Assembly: GCF_036906915.1 (NCBI RefSeq) | Contig: NZ_JBAKHX010000002.1 | Span: 62,001 to 126,000 of the forward strand | Source of the DNA: Phytohabitans sp036906915 | GTDB lineage: Bacteria > Actinomycetota > Actinomycetes > Mycobacteriales > Micromonosporaceae | Reading direction: 5' to 3' | Length of the DNA stretch: 64,000 bases | Shown here: one piece after another, positions 26,285 through 34,710 of the stretch | How positions within the stretch are numbered: the first letter of the stretch is position 1 | Layout: every line of letters starts with the position of its first letter | Position numbers and translations under genes: made by a program | The notes under the pieces: generated by a model | What the model saw: the letters and a program-made list of their open reading frames with translations, nothing else | What the model was told of the DNA's origin: nothing | The model's database searches: none

Positions 26285-27385
26285 ATGAATCCGCGGACGA
26301 AGCGCGTCGGTCTGATCGGCGCTGTAGTGGGTGTCGCCGCCGCGGGTATCGCGGCGGGTGTGGCGGCCGAGCGAGCGCTGGTGCGGCGCACCAGGCGCGG
26401 CACTGCCGACCCGCACGTGGACGAGGAGTTCGGCGAGCAGGCGTACGACGAGTCGCTCACCGTCACCACCGCCGACGGCACCGACCTGTACGTCGAGGTG
26501 GTCGAGCCGGCCGACGGCATCGAGCTGGACGCCGGGTTCGCCGACGCGGAGACGGCCCTTGAGCCGACCCTGGTCTTCGTGCACGGCTTCTGCCTCGACA
26601 TGGGCACGTTCCACTTCCAGCGCAAGGAGCTCACCCGCCGGGGCGACTACCGGATGGTCTTCTACGACCAGCCGGGGCACGGCCACTCCGGCAGGCTGGA
26701 AGCCGGCGAGTACGAGCTGCCCGCGCTCGGCGAGGCGCTGCGCGCGGTGGTCGACGAGACCGTGCCCGAGGGCCCGCTCGTGCTGATCGGGCACTCCATG
26801 GGCGGCATGACCATCATGGCGTTCGCCGAGCTGTACCCGGAGCTGTTCGGCGACCGGGTGGTGGGCGCCGTGCTGATGGCGACGTCGGGCGGGCGCATGG
26901 AGGAGACCAAGTTCGGCCTGCCCGCGCTGATCGCCCGCGCCGGCGCGCCGATCATGCCGCTCGTCAACAGCGCCACCCGGCTCACCGGCGGCGCCATCGA
27001 CCGCGCGCGGAAGGCGTCGTCCGACCTGGCTTGGCTGCTCACCAGGCGGTACGGGTTCGGCACGACCCGCCCGAGCCCGTCACTGGTGTCCTATGTGGAA
27101 GAAATGAACTCGCGCACCACGGCCGAGACGGTCGCGCGGTACCTCCGGACGCTCTACACTCACGCGCGGTACCCGGCGCTCAAGGCGCTCCGGTCCACGC
27201 CCACGCTGGTCATCGTCGGCGAGAAAGACATGATCACGCCGTTGACGCACTCCGAGGAGATCATGCGGCACCTGCCGGACGCCGAGTTCGTCAAGATCCC
27301 CGACAGCGGCCACGTCGTCATGCTCGAACACGCCGACGAGGTCAACGTCGCGCTGCTCGCGTTCCTGGAGAAACTCGAAGGATGA
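26285..27385 (+). CDS. Alpha/beta-hydrolase with N-terminal membrane anchor
   Basis: A 366-residue hydrolase. The N-terminus has a hydrophobic segment (VGLIGAVVGVAAAGIAAGVA) suggesting a membrane anchor or signal. The catalytic triad is visible: oxyanion region FVHGFCLD, nucleophile Ser in IGHSMGGM, Asp in VGEKDMITP, His in DSGHVVMLEH. An esterase/lipase-like gene at this position between alr and tsaE is common in actinobacteria, but the substrate is unknown. The start overlaps the preceding 19-codon frame and the end overlaps tsaE, both by ATGA. Confidence 0.88.
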   Translation: MNPRTKRVGLIGAVVGVAAAGIAAGVAAERALVRRTRRGTADPHVDEEFGEQAYDESLTVTTADGTDLYVEVVEPADGIELDAGFADAETALEPTLVFVHGFCLDMGTFHFQRKELTRRGDYRMVFYDQPGHGHSGRLEAGEYELPALGEALRAVVDETVPEGPLVLIGHSMGGMTIMAFAELYPELFGDRVVGAVLMATSGGRMEETKFGLPALIARAGAPIMPLVNSATRLTGGAIDRARKASSDLAWLLTRRYGFGTTRPSPSLVSYVEEMNSRTTAETVARYLRTLYTHARYPALKALRSTPTLVIVGEKDMITPLTHSEEIMRHLPDAEFVKIPDSGHVVMLEHADEVNVALLAFLEKLEG

Positions 27386-27906
27386 GTCCACCCCACGAAG
27401 CTCCGCCGCGCTCCACATTTCCGCGGGGACCCCGGGGCGTCGAGCTGGCAACCGTCGAAGACACGCAGGAGTTCGGCCGGAGGCTCGGTGCGATCCTGCG
27501 CGCCGGCGACCTCGTGGTGCTCACCGGCCCGCTGGGCGCGGGCAAGACCGCGCTAACCCAGGGCATCGGGGCCGGCCTTCGGGTACGCGGCGACATCACC
27601 TCGCCGACCTTCGTGATCGCGCGGGTGCATCGGCCCGACCCCGAGCACGGCGGCCGGGTGGCCCTGGTACACGCCGACGCCTACCGTCTGGGCGCGGCGA
27701 CCGACCCGCGCGCCGAGATCGACGACCTCGATCTTGACGCGTCGGTCGACGATTCGGTGACCGTGGTGGAATGGGGAGAGGGCATGGTCGAGCAGTTGGC
27801 CGAAACGCACCTTCAGGTGCGCATCGACCGCCGTGACGACGACGCGCGAGTCGTCGAGCTGGCACCGAGCGGCGGCGACTGGGCCGCCCGGATCGAGGCG
27901 CTCTAG
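27382..27906 (+). CDS. tsaE: tRNA t6A biosynthesis ATPase TsaE
   Basis: A ~174-residue P-loop ATPase needed with TsaB and TsaD for threonylcarbamoyladenosine at A37 of ANN-decoding tRNAs. Walker A is TGPLGAGKTAL; TSPTFVIARVH and DLDASVDDSVTVVEWGEG are family segments. The first ~18 residues (PPHEAPPRSTFPRG region) are encoded by copy 2 of the 48-bp repeat; no later ATG, GTG or TTG exists before the conserved core, so this extra N-terminus is probably translated. Confidence 0.93.
   Translation: MSPPHEAPPRSTFPRGPRGVELATVEDTQEFGRRLGAILRAGDLVVLTGPLGAGKTALTQGIGAGLRVRGDITSPTFVIARVHRPDPEHGGRVALVHADAYRLGAATDPRAEIDDLDLDASVDDSVTVVEWGEGMVEQLAETHLQVRIDRRDDDARVVELAPSGGDWAARIEAL
27389..27433 (+). repeat. 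48-bp-type repeat inside the 5' end of tsaE (copy 2)
   Basis: Starts CACCCCACGA and ends TTTCCGCGGGGACCCC; three bases shorter than copy 1. It lies 4 bases after the hydrolase stop codon and is read in frame as the N-terminus of TsaE. Copy 1 read in the hydrolase frame would give nearly the same peptide (PPRSTFPRG). Confidence 0.85.
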
Positions 27907-28580
27907 TGGACCTCCTCTCCCTCCTGCCACCGGCCTGGCGCACCGCCGTCGAGCCGCACCTCGACCCCGCACGCACCGCCGAGCTGGGCACCTTCTGCGC
28001 CGCCGAGTACGCCGCACAGACCGTGTACCCCCCGCAGGAGGATCTCTTCTCCGCGTACCGGTTGTGCGCTCCCGAGCAGTGCCGGGTGCTGATCCTCGGG
28101 CAGGACCCGTACCACCGGGCGGGGCAGGCGCACGGGCTGAGCTTCAGCGTCCGGCCCGGCGTGTCCGTGCCGCCGTCGCTGCGCAACGTCTTCAAGGAGC
28201 TGGCCGAAGACCTGGAGGTACCAGCACCCCGCACGGGTGACCTGAGTGGCTGGGCCGCGCAGGGCGTGCTGCTGCTCAACGCGGTGCTGACCGTGCGCCA
28301 GGGCACGCCCAACTCACACGCGGGGCGCGGTTGGGAAGAGTTCACCGACGCGACGATCCGGGCCCTCGACGGGCTCGACCGGCGGGTCGTGTTCCTGCTC
28401 TGGGGCAGTTATGCGCGGAAGAAGAAGGCCCTGGTGACGAACCCTGAGCACGTGGTGCTGGAGGCCGGCCACCCGAGCCCGATGAACCCGCGCGGCTTCC
28501 TCGGCAGCCGCCCGTTCAGCGCCACCAACAAGGCCCTGGCCGACGCCGGCTTGCCCCCAATCGACTGGACCGCCCTGTAG
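27906..28580 (+). CDS. ung: Uracil-DNA glycosylase, family 1
   Basis: A 224-residue DNA repair enzyme excising uracil. Water-activating motif GQDPYHRAGQAHGLSFS (catalytic Asp67), NAVLTVRQGTPNSHAG (Asn for uracil recognition), and the Leu-loop GHPSPMNPRGF with its His. Full family length. GTG overlaps the tsaE stop by one base. Placement between tsaE and tsaB differs from M. tuberculosis, where these are adjacent. Confidence 0.96.
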   Translation: MDLLSLLPPAWRTAVEPHLDPARTAELGTFCAAEYAAQTVYPPQEDLFSAYRLCAPEQCRVLILGQDPYHRAGQAHGLSFSVRPGVSVPPSLRNVFKELAEDLEVPAPRTGDLSGWAAQGVLLLNAVLTVRQGTPNSHAGRGWEEFTDATIRALDGLDRRVVFLLWGSYARKKKALVTNPEHVVLEAGHPSPMNPRGFLGSRPFSATNKALADAGLPPIDWTAL

Positions 28581-28607
28581 ACACACGGTGCGTAGCGGGT
28601 CGATAGG

Positions 28608-29282
28608 GTGCGTAGTGTGCTCGTACTCGTGGTGGACTCGGCTACGCCCGCCGTGACCGCGGCCCTCGCCGAGGTCTCCGACGACGCGGTCGCGATCCGT
28701 TCGGAGCGGCGTGCGGTCGACGCCCGGGCGCACGGAGAGCTGCTCGCTCCCGCCGTCGAGGCCGTGCTCGCCGAGGCCGGCGTCCGCGCCCGTGACCTCG
28801 ACGCGATCGTGGCCGGCCTCGGGCCCGGCCCGTTCACGGGGCTGCGGGTCGGGCTGGTTACGGCGGCCAGCATCGGACAGACGCTCGACATCCCCACCTA
28901 CGGCGTGTGCTCACTGGACGCGCTGGGCCGCGTCCCCCAAAGGGTGCTGGTCGCCACCGACGCCCGGCGCCGGGAGGTCTACTGGGCGGTGTACGAGGAC
29001 GGCGCACGGCTCACCGAGCCCGCCGTCGACCTGCCCGCGACCGTGGCGCAGCGGGCCGCCGAGCTGGGTGTTGCCGCGGCGATCGGCGAGGGTGCGCACA
29101 AGTACGCCGAGGTGCTCGGGGTGCAGGTGCGGGACGAGCCGCGCTTCCCGCCCGCGGAGGCGATGGCCGCGCTGGCCGCCGACCGCGTGCGCGCCAAGGC
29201 ACCCGGCGAGCGGCTGACCCCGCTGTACCTGCGCCGCCCGGACGCGGTCGCGCAGTCCGTGCGCAAGCCGGTGCTGCCGTGA
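28608..29282 (+). CDS. tsaB: tRNA t6A biosynthesis protein TsaB
   Basis: A ~224-residue ASKHA-fold protein that scaffolds TsaD and TsaE. Family marks: VLVVDSATPAVTAAL at the N-terminus, ARAHGELLAPAVEAVL, and GLGPGPFTGLRVGL. The metal-binding His pair of TsaD is absent as expected. Two GTG codons, here and nine bases on, are possible starts. The stop overlaps the rimI GTG (GTGA). Confidence 0.93.
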   Translation: MRSVLVLVVDSATPAVTAALAEVSDDAVAIRSERRAVDARAHGELLAPAVEAVLAEAGVRARDLDAIVAGLGPGPFTGLRVGLVTAASIGQTLDIPTYGVCSLDALGRVPQRVLVATDARRREVYWAVYEDGARLTEPAVDLPATVAQRAAELGVAAAIGEGAHKYAEVLGVQVRDEPRFPPAEAMAALAADRVRAKAPGERLTPLYLRRPDAVAQSVRKPVLP

Positions 29283-29722
29283 CCCTGGAGCGGTTCCGCT
29301 GGTGGCACATCGACGAGGTACTGGCCATCGAGGCGGACCTGTTCGGCGCCGAGCAGTGGTCGGCCGGCATGTTCTGGAACGAGCTCGCGACCGGCCACTA
29401 CTACCTCATTGCCCGCGGTGAGCGCGGCGACCTCGTCGGATACGCCGGGTTGGCCGTCCAGCCGCCCGATGAGGCATGGGTGCAGAACATCGCGGTCCGC
29501 CGCGACGCGCAGCGCCGGGGGATCGGGCGCACGATGCTGGAGGCGCTGCTGCGCGAGGCCGCGCGGCGCGGCGCGCGCAAGACGCTGCTGGAGGTCGCGG
29601 TCGACAACGCGCCCGCGCAGAAGCTCTACGCCGAGTACGGGTTCGAGCCGGTCGGCGTCCGCCGCGGGTACTACCAACCGAGCAACACCGACGCCCTCGT
29701 GATGATGAGACGTGATGACTGA
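29279..29722 (+). CDS. rimI: Ribosomal protein S18 alanine N-acetyltransferase RimI
   Basis: A 147-residue GNAT acetyltransferase. The acetyl-CoA motif A is VRRDAQRRGIGRTMLEALL (Q/R-x-x-G-x-G/A form), followed by LLEVAVDNAPAQKLYAEYGF, typical of RimI. It sits between tsaB and tsaD as in most actinobacteria. It may acetylate other N-termini besides S18. GTGA overlap with tsaB. Confidence 0.92.
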   Translation: MTLERFRWWHIDEVLAIEADLFGAEQWSAGMFWNELATGHYYLIARGERGDLVGYAGLAVQPPDEAWVQNIAVRRDAQRRGIGRTMLEALLREAARRGARKTLLEVAVDNAPAQKLYAEYGFEPVGVRRGYYQPSNTDALVMMRRDD

Positions 29723-30758
29723 GCCGCTGGTACTGGGTATCGAGACGTCCTGCGACGAGACCGGCGTCGGTGTCGTGCGTGGGCACACGCTGCTCGCCGA
29801 CGCGCTGGCGTCCAGTGTGGACGAACACGCCCGGTTCGGTGGGGTGGTGCCCGAGGTGGCGAGCCGCGCCCACCTGGAGGCGATCGTGCCCACGATGCAG
29901 CGCGCGCTCGACGACGCGGGTGTGACGCTGGCCGACATCGACGCGATCGCGGTGACCGCCGGGCCCGGACTGGCCGGTGCGCTGCTGGTCGGCGTGGCGG
30001 CCGCCAAGGGATACGCGCTGGCCGCCGAAAAGCCGATCTACGGCGTGAACCACCTTGCCGCGCACGTTGCCGTCGACACCTTGGAGCACGGGCCGCTGCC
30101 GGAGCCGGCGATCGCGCTGCTGGTATCGGGCGGACACTCGTCGCTGCTGCTGGTCGACGACCTGGCGGCCGGTGTGACGCCGCTGGGCGCCACGATCGAC
30201 GACGCGGCGGGGGAGGCGTTCGACAAGGTGGCCCGGCTGCTCGGGCTGCCGTTTCCGGGTGGGCCGCCGATCGACCGGGCGGCCCGGGAGGGCGATGGCG
30301 CCTCGATCGTGTTTCCGCGCGGGCTCACCGCACCGAAAGACCTTGCCAGGCACCGGTTCGACTTCTCGTTCTCCGGTTTGAAGACCGCGGTGGCTCGCTG
30401 GGTGGAGGCGCGGCAGCGGGCCGGCGAGCCGGTGCCGGTCGCCCATGTCGCGGCCTCGTTCCAGGAGGCGGTCTGTGACGTGCTGACGGCCAAGGCGATC
30501 GACGCCTGCCGGGAGCGCGGGGTGCAGACGCTGGTCATCGGCGGCGGGGTCGCGGCGAACTCGCGGCTGCGCGCGCTCGCCGAACAGCGGTGCGCGAAAC
30601 ACGGCATCACGGTTCGTGTACCGCGGCCGAAGCTGTGCACCGACAATGGCGCGATGGTGGCGGCGCTCGGGTCGCATCTGGTGGCCGCCGGGGTGGCGCC
30701 GAGCCGCCTGGATCTGCCCGCGGACTCCGCGATGCCACTGACGACGGTGAGCGTGTAG
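29715..30758 (+). CDS. tsaD: tRNA N6-adenosine threonylcarbamoyltransferase TsaD
   Basis: A ~347-residue Kae1/Gcp-family enzyme completing t6A. Seen: LGIETSCDETG at the N-terminus, metal-binding NHLAAH (His about 112 and 116), LLVSGGHSSLL, FPGGPPIDRAA and the late CTDNGAMVAALG loop with its Asp. The ATG is preferred over an in-frame GTG three bases upstream. The 5' end overlaps rimI; the stop overlaps the next gene by one base. Confidence 0.96.
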   Translation: MTEPLVLGIETSCDETGVGVVRGHTLLADALASSVDEHARFGGVVPEVASRAHLEAIVPTMQRALDDAGVTLADIDAIAVTAGPGLAGALLVGVAAAKGYALAAEKPIYGVNHLAAHVAVDTLEHGPLPEPAIALLVSGGHSSLLLVDDLAAGVTPLGATIDDAAGEAFDKVARLLGLPFPGGPPIDRAAREGDGASIVFPRGLTAPKDLARHRFDFSFSGLKTAVARWVEARQRAGEPVPVAHVAASFQEAVCDVLTAKAIDACRERGVQTLVIGGGVAANSRLRALAEQRCAKHGITVRVPRPKLCTDNGAMVAALGSHLVAAGVAPSRLDLPADSAMPLTTVSV

Positions 30759-31024
30759 TGTCCGGCGACGTGATCGTCCGGATGTGGGAAGTGCGGGCCG
30801 TGCCGGACCGGTTCGCCGATCTGATCACCTGGGTCTGCGACAGCGCGCTCCCCGAGATCGAGGTGAGCCCGCTGCACATCACGAGCGAGGTGTTCTCCTC
30901 GACCGACCAGCGGGTGGTGGTCATCTCGAAGTGGCGCAGCCAGCCGCTGTCGCTGCCCGAGCCACCGGCCGGCTACGCCGCCCGCCCGCCGCACTCGTGG
31001 GACTTCACCGAGGTCGACCGCTAG
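30758..31024 (+). CDS. Small uncharacterised protein co-transcribed with tsaD
   Basis: An 88-residue soluble protein of unknown function. The pattern (IVRMWEVRAVPDRFADLITWV, then HITSEVFSSTDQRVVVISKW) suggests the dimeric alpha/beta-barrel fold of ABM-type monooxygenase-like proteins, but no catalytic residues can be assigned. The start GTG overlaps the tsaD stop; another GTG at 30770 is possible. It is convergent with the VWA gene, overlapping by four bases. Confidence 0.7.
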   Translation: MSGDVIVRMWEVRAVPDRFADLITWVCDSALPEIEVSPLHITSEVFSSTDQRVVVISKWRSQPLSLPEPPAGYAARPPHSWDFTEVDR

Positions 31025-32781
31025 GAGATTCTCCCGGCGAAGGCCAACACGATCTGCTGGATCGCTGACACGTCGTCGCGTGCCACGAACGTCCGGCCGC
31101 CGGTCACCTTGGACACCTCGCTCAGCGCGTTGGCATCGGCCTGCGGGCCGCACGCGATGCCGATGACCGGTAGCGGTCGGTCCGCCCGAGCCGCGCCCTT
31201 CAGCCGCGCTGTCAGCTGGGCCAGCGAGAGCCCCTTCTCGTCCTCGTTCTTGCCGTCGGTCATCACCACCAGGACGTTCTGCGCGTTCGGCTGCCACGCC
31301 TGCTGCATCCGCAGGTACGCGGCGTAGATGGTGTCGTAGAGGCCGGTGCCGCCGCCGGCCTTCAGGCCCTGGATCGCGCCCGCTATCGCCTGGCGGCGCG
31401 GCACGCCGCCCACCGCGTCACTCGCGAGGCCAGGCGGCACGAGCTCGCGGTAGTCGGTTGTCGGTGTCTGGTCGATCGAGAACGTCCACAGCCCGACCGT
31501 CGTCTGGTTGTTGAGCAGCCCAGAGCCGGCGATCGCGGCCCGCTGTACGAGTTGGAGGCGGGTCTGGTTGGTGCCGGGCACCTTGTCGTCCATCGACCCG
31601 GACGTGTCGAGCAGCAGCAGGGCGTTGTTTGGGCGCTGGAGCACCGTCCACATGCCGAGCAGCTGGGTGAGGCCCTCGGCGGTCAGGCCGCGTGACGGTG
31701 CGCTCAGCGAGGCGCGGAAGCCGCGGTCGGTCGAGAGCAGGGTCGCGTCGCCGACGGCGTGACCGGGGTCGCGGAATCCGGCCGCCTGGAGTGCCTGCCG
31801 CCCGTCCGGGCCCTGGAGGTAGGTGAGCAGGTCGGCCGCCGCGCGCTGGCGGGTGTCGTCCACCCAGTCGGCACGCAGGATCGCGTACGGGTAGTCGGCG
31901 TACCCGATGCCCTCGCGCGGATACACCGGCACCAACGGCACGCGCGGCTTGTCGGCGGCATACTGGGCCAGGTCCCGCTCCAGCACCGGAAACGCGGCTG
32001 GCAGTGAGTTGCCCTCGCTGGTCTCGCCGAACCGGCGCATCAGCTCGGCCGGGTCGGCCGCGTTGACGGTGGTGAGCTGCGAGAGGGAAAGGCCGCCGAA
32101 GAGCTCCTCGTTGCTCATCGTCTGGTCGTTGTTGGGGTCGAGGATGGTCAGGGCGGCGACCAGGCCGGCGCCCGACTTGGTGGGGTCCACCATCCCGATC
32201 CGCAGCGGTCCCCACTCCGGGTGGCCGTACTGCGCCCACGTCTTGCCGCCGCTGAACGCGCCGATCAGCCCGGACCAGCCCAGCTCCTGCCGCGGCCAGC
32301 CGAGCGCTTCGGCCATCGGGCGCTGCATCGCGATGACGGTGGGCGAGCTGGCGAGACTCTGTGGGGCGGCGGTGGGCAGTACGGCGGCGGCGTCCTGGCG
32401 CGCGGCGGCGAGGGTGAGCCAGGCGCTGAAGTCGGGCGCCCACACGTCGGGGCGCGGGCCGTCGCGGCGCTCGTCCCAGCCGGGGCCGATGGTGGCCGCG
32501 ACGGCGCTGGCCGGCATCGAGCGGACGGTGGCGGCGACGCACCGGCCGTCGACGTCGGGCTTGGTCGCGCTCCACTGGTCCGCGAGGCGATTCAGGACGG
32601 GGAACTGGTCGGGCGACGAGACGACCGTGAGGCGCACCGGCTCGCCGGTGCAGCCTTCGTCGCCGGCGAGCTGGAGGTATCCGATGGTGCCGGCTCCCAC
32701 GGCGACCGCCATCGCGGCGCCGGCCGCCGCTAACCGCCCGGCATGTCCTCCTCGGCGGTGTCGCAGAACAGTAGCCCCCAT
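31021..32781 (-). CDS. Extracellular substrate-binding-like protein with C-terminal von Willebrand A domain
   Basis: A 586-residue protein anchored or secreted through one N-terminal TM (AAAGAAMAVAVGAGTIGYL, ~19-37). Residues ~48-370 resemble a bacterial extracellular solute-binding domain (RLTVVSSPDQFPVLNRLA, later DYPYAILRADWVDD). Residues ~385-586 are a VWA domain with an intact MIDAS start DTSGSMD (Asp392), a later TDGKNEDEKG loop and GGGTGLYDT. The GAGGTGAG ribosome binding site supports the ATG. Metal-dependent protein binding outside the cell is likely; the ligand is unknown. It diverges from the kinase gene. Confidence 0.82.
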   Translation of the reverse strand: MGATVLRHRRGGHAGRLAAAGAAMAVAVGAGTIGYLQLAGDEGCTGEPVRLTVVSSPDQFPVLNRLADQWSATKPDVDGRCVAATVRSMPASAVAATIGPGWDERRDGPRPDVWAPDFSAWLTLAAARQDAAAVLPTAAPQSLASSPTVIAMQRPMAEALGWPRQELGWSGLIGAFSGGKTWAQYGHPEWGPLRIGMVDPTKSGAGLVAALTILDPNNDQTMSNEELFGGLSLSQLTTVNAADPAELMRRFGETSEGNSLPAAFPVLERDLAQYAADKPRVPLVPVYPREGIGYADYPYAILRADWVDDTRQRAAADLLTYLQGPDGRQALQAAGFRDPGHAVGDATLLSTDRGFRASLSAPSRGLTAEGLTQLLGMWTVLQRPNNALLLLDTSGSMDDKVPGTNQTRLQLVQRAAIAGSGLLNNQTTVGLWTFSIDQTPTTDYRELVPPGLASDAVGGVPRRQAIAGAIQGLKAGGGTGLYDTIYAAYLRMQQAWQPNAQNVLVVMTDGKNEDEKGLSLAQLTARLKGAARADRPLPVIGIACGPQADANALSEVSKVTGGRTFVARDDVSAIQQIVLAFAGRIS

Positions 32782-32962
32782 CGACTGCTCACCTCACATT
32801 GCGATGACGCTTGGCACATACACCGTCGCACAGAGTGCGCGAGGGTGACTTCTGGCCAGGTTGGTTGCACAGTGATACGAACATACGGGCTGTGGGGGAT
32901 GGGTTGATGACCATCATGGTCACAATTCCGCAGGCCAATGGTCACATGTGGGGGCATCGCCA

Positions 32963-34384
32963 GTGACTCGAACGGTTGGCGGCCGTTACCGGCTGTATCA
33001 AATGTTAGCCAACGGCGACACCGGGGAGGTGTGGCAGGCGGTCGATGTCGGCACGGAGCGTGCCGTCGCGGTGAAGCTGCTGTATCCGGATCTCGCCGCC
33101 GATCCACGCCTGGTGGACCGATTTCTGCGTGCCCGGCCGCAGCTGACCGCCCTGTGGCACCCGTGCATCGTCCGCCTGCTCGACGTCGTGGCGGACGGAC
33201 AGGCGCTGGCGCTGGTGACCGACCTGGTGCCGGGCACCGACCTGGGACGCCGGCTGGCCGGCTCGGGCCCGTTGTCGCCCGCGCTGGCGTCGTCGGTGGG
33301 CGCGTCGATGGCGGCGGCCCTCGGCGCGGCGCACCGGATGGGCGTGGTGCACGGCGACGTCAAACCGTCCAATGTGGTCATTCCGCCGCCAGGCGAGGGG
33401 CCCGCGCGGCTGACCGACTTCGCGGTGGCGCTGCTCGTACGCGCGGGTCGCCGTCACCCGGAACCGTTCGAGCGGCTCCGCTACCGGGCGCCGGAGGTGA
33501 CCGAGGGGGCCGTTCCGGCGCCGCCGAGCGACGTCTACGCGCTTGGTGTCGTGCTCGCCGAGATGCTGCCCGACGACCCGCCGCACCGGCTGAGCATGCT
33601 CGCCGACGCCTGCCTGGAGGACGACCCGGCGGACCGCCCGTCGGCCGCCGAACTGGGTGTGGAGCTCGGTGAGCTGGCCGCGGGCCTGGGCGGCACCGGG
33701 TCGGGACGCTCACCCCAGCCACTGCCGCCGTCACGGGCGGCGGGCCGGCGGCGTGCGGGTGGCTCCCGGCAGGTCTGGCTCTTCGGCAGTCCGACCCGGC
33801 TGCTGGCCATCTTCGCGATCGCGATGGCGATCGTGCTCGGCGCGTTCGTGGTCACCCGGACGTTCCTGGGCTCGGGGCGTGCGGAAACCGACCAGGCCGG
33901 ATCGCCCAGCGCCGCCTCGCCGGGCGGCGCCGCCTCGGTGCCCGGATCCGCCGGGCCGTCGCTGCCCACGGCCGCCGGCGAGCGCAGCCGGGACGGTGGC
34001 GAGGCCTTCGTCCGATACTGGTTTGACCTGCTCACGTACGCCCAACGCAGCGGAGACACGGCCGACCTGGACGAGGCGACGAACGAGCGGTGCGGCGACT
34101 GCGGCACGGCGCTCGCGACCATCCGCGACGCGTACGCCGAGGGCGGCTCGCTGCGCGGCGGCGCGTACCTGGTGCGGCGCATCTCCACGAACAGCCTTTT
34201 CACGCTCGACCGCCCGATCTACGAAGCGACCATCGACCGCAGCCCGCGCGCCACGATCGACAGGTCCGGCGTGGAGAGGGCCTCACTGCCAGGCCTGACC
34301 GTGGCGAACTGCGTCCTGGTCCTGGAGTGGGCCGGCACCCGCTGGCAGGTCCTGGACTTCCCGTCCCGCGGCTGCGTCGCGTAA
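32963..34384 (+). CDS. Membrane serine/threonine protein kinase with extracellular DUF6318-like domain
   Basis: A ~473-residue Hanks-type kinase. The ATP lysine is in AVAVKLLYP (~38); the catalytic loop is HGDVKPSN (~130-137; HGD instead of HRD); the metal motif reads DFA instead of DFG (~152-154); the Gly loop ANGDTGEVWQA lacks its first glycine. A TM helix follows (~279-300), then a Ser/Gly/Pro linker and an outer domain with a Cys pair (ERCGDCGTAL) resembling DUF6318. The GTG is chosen for its GGGGG ribosome binding site; a GTG 15 bases upstream is possible. The altered motifs leave activity uncertain. Confidence 0.82.
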   Translation: MTRTVGGRYRLYQMLANGDTGEVWQAVDVGTERAVAVKLLYPDLAADPRLVDRFLRARPQLTALWHPCIVRLLDVVADGQALALVTDLVPGTDLGRRLAGSGPLSPALASSVGASMAAALGAAHRMGVVHGDVKPSNVVIPPPGEGPARLTDFAVALLVRAGRRHPEPFERLRYRAPEVTEGAVPAPPSDVYALGVVLAEMLPDDPPHRLSMLADACLEDDPADRPSAAELGVELGELAAGLGGTGSGRSPQPLPPSRAAGRRRAGGSRQVWLFGSPTRLLAIFAIAMAIVLGAFVVTRTFLGSGRAETDQAGSPSAASPGGAASVPGSAGPSLPTAAGERSRDGGEAFVRYWFDLLTYAQRSGDTADLDEATNERCGDCGTALATIRDAYAEGGSLRGGAYLVRRISTNSLFTLDRPIYEATIDRSPRATIDRSGVERASLPGLTVANCVLVLEWAGTRWQVLDFPSRGCVA

Positions 34385-34419
34385 CCACGCACGCCACCCG
34401 CACCCTCTACCCTGGGGGC

Positions 34420-34710
34420 GTGAGTGTGGAGTTGCGGGCGTCCGACGACGACCGGCAGCGGGTGATCGCCGTCCTCCAGCGGCACACTGAAGCGGGCCGG
34501 CTGACGCTGGAAGAGTTCTCCGAGCGGGTGGGCGAGGTCTACACCGCGCGCACGCTCGGCCAGCTTGCGACGCTCACGCAGGACCTACCCACCGAGCCCT
34601 CGCCCGCCGCCGCCACCGCCGGCACGGCCCGCCGCGACCTGCTGGTCATCTTCGCTGTCGCCGCCGTGACCCTGCTGCTGCTCGGCATCTTCATGGCCGT
34701 CACTCGCTGA
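34420..34710 (+). CDS. DUF1707 membrane protein
   Basis: A 96-residue protein with an N-terminal DUF1707 domain (RASDDDRQRVIAVLQRH, AGRLTLEEFSERVGEVYTART, LGQLATLTQDLP) and one C-terminal TM (LLVIFAVAAVTLLLLGIFMA). Function of DUF1707 is not established. The last 126 bases are overlapped by the convergent MFS gene. GTG start; another GTG six bases later is possible. Confidence 0.85.
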   Translation: MSVELRASDDDRQRVIAVLQRHTEAGRLTLEEFSERVGEVYTARTLGQLATLTQDLPTEPSPAAATAGTARRDLLVIFAVAAVTLLLLGIFMAVTR

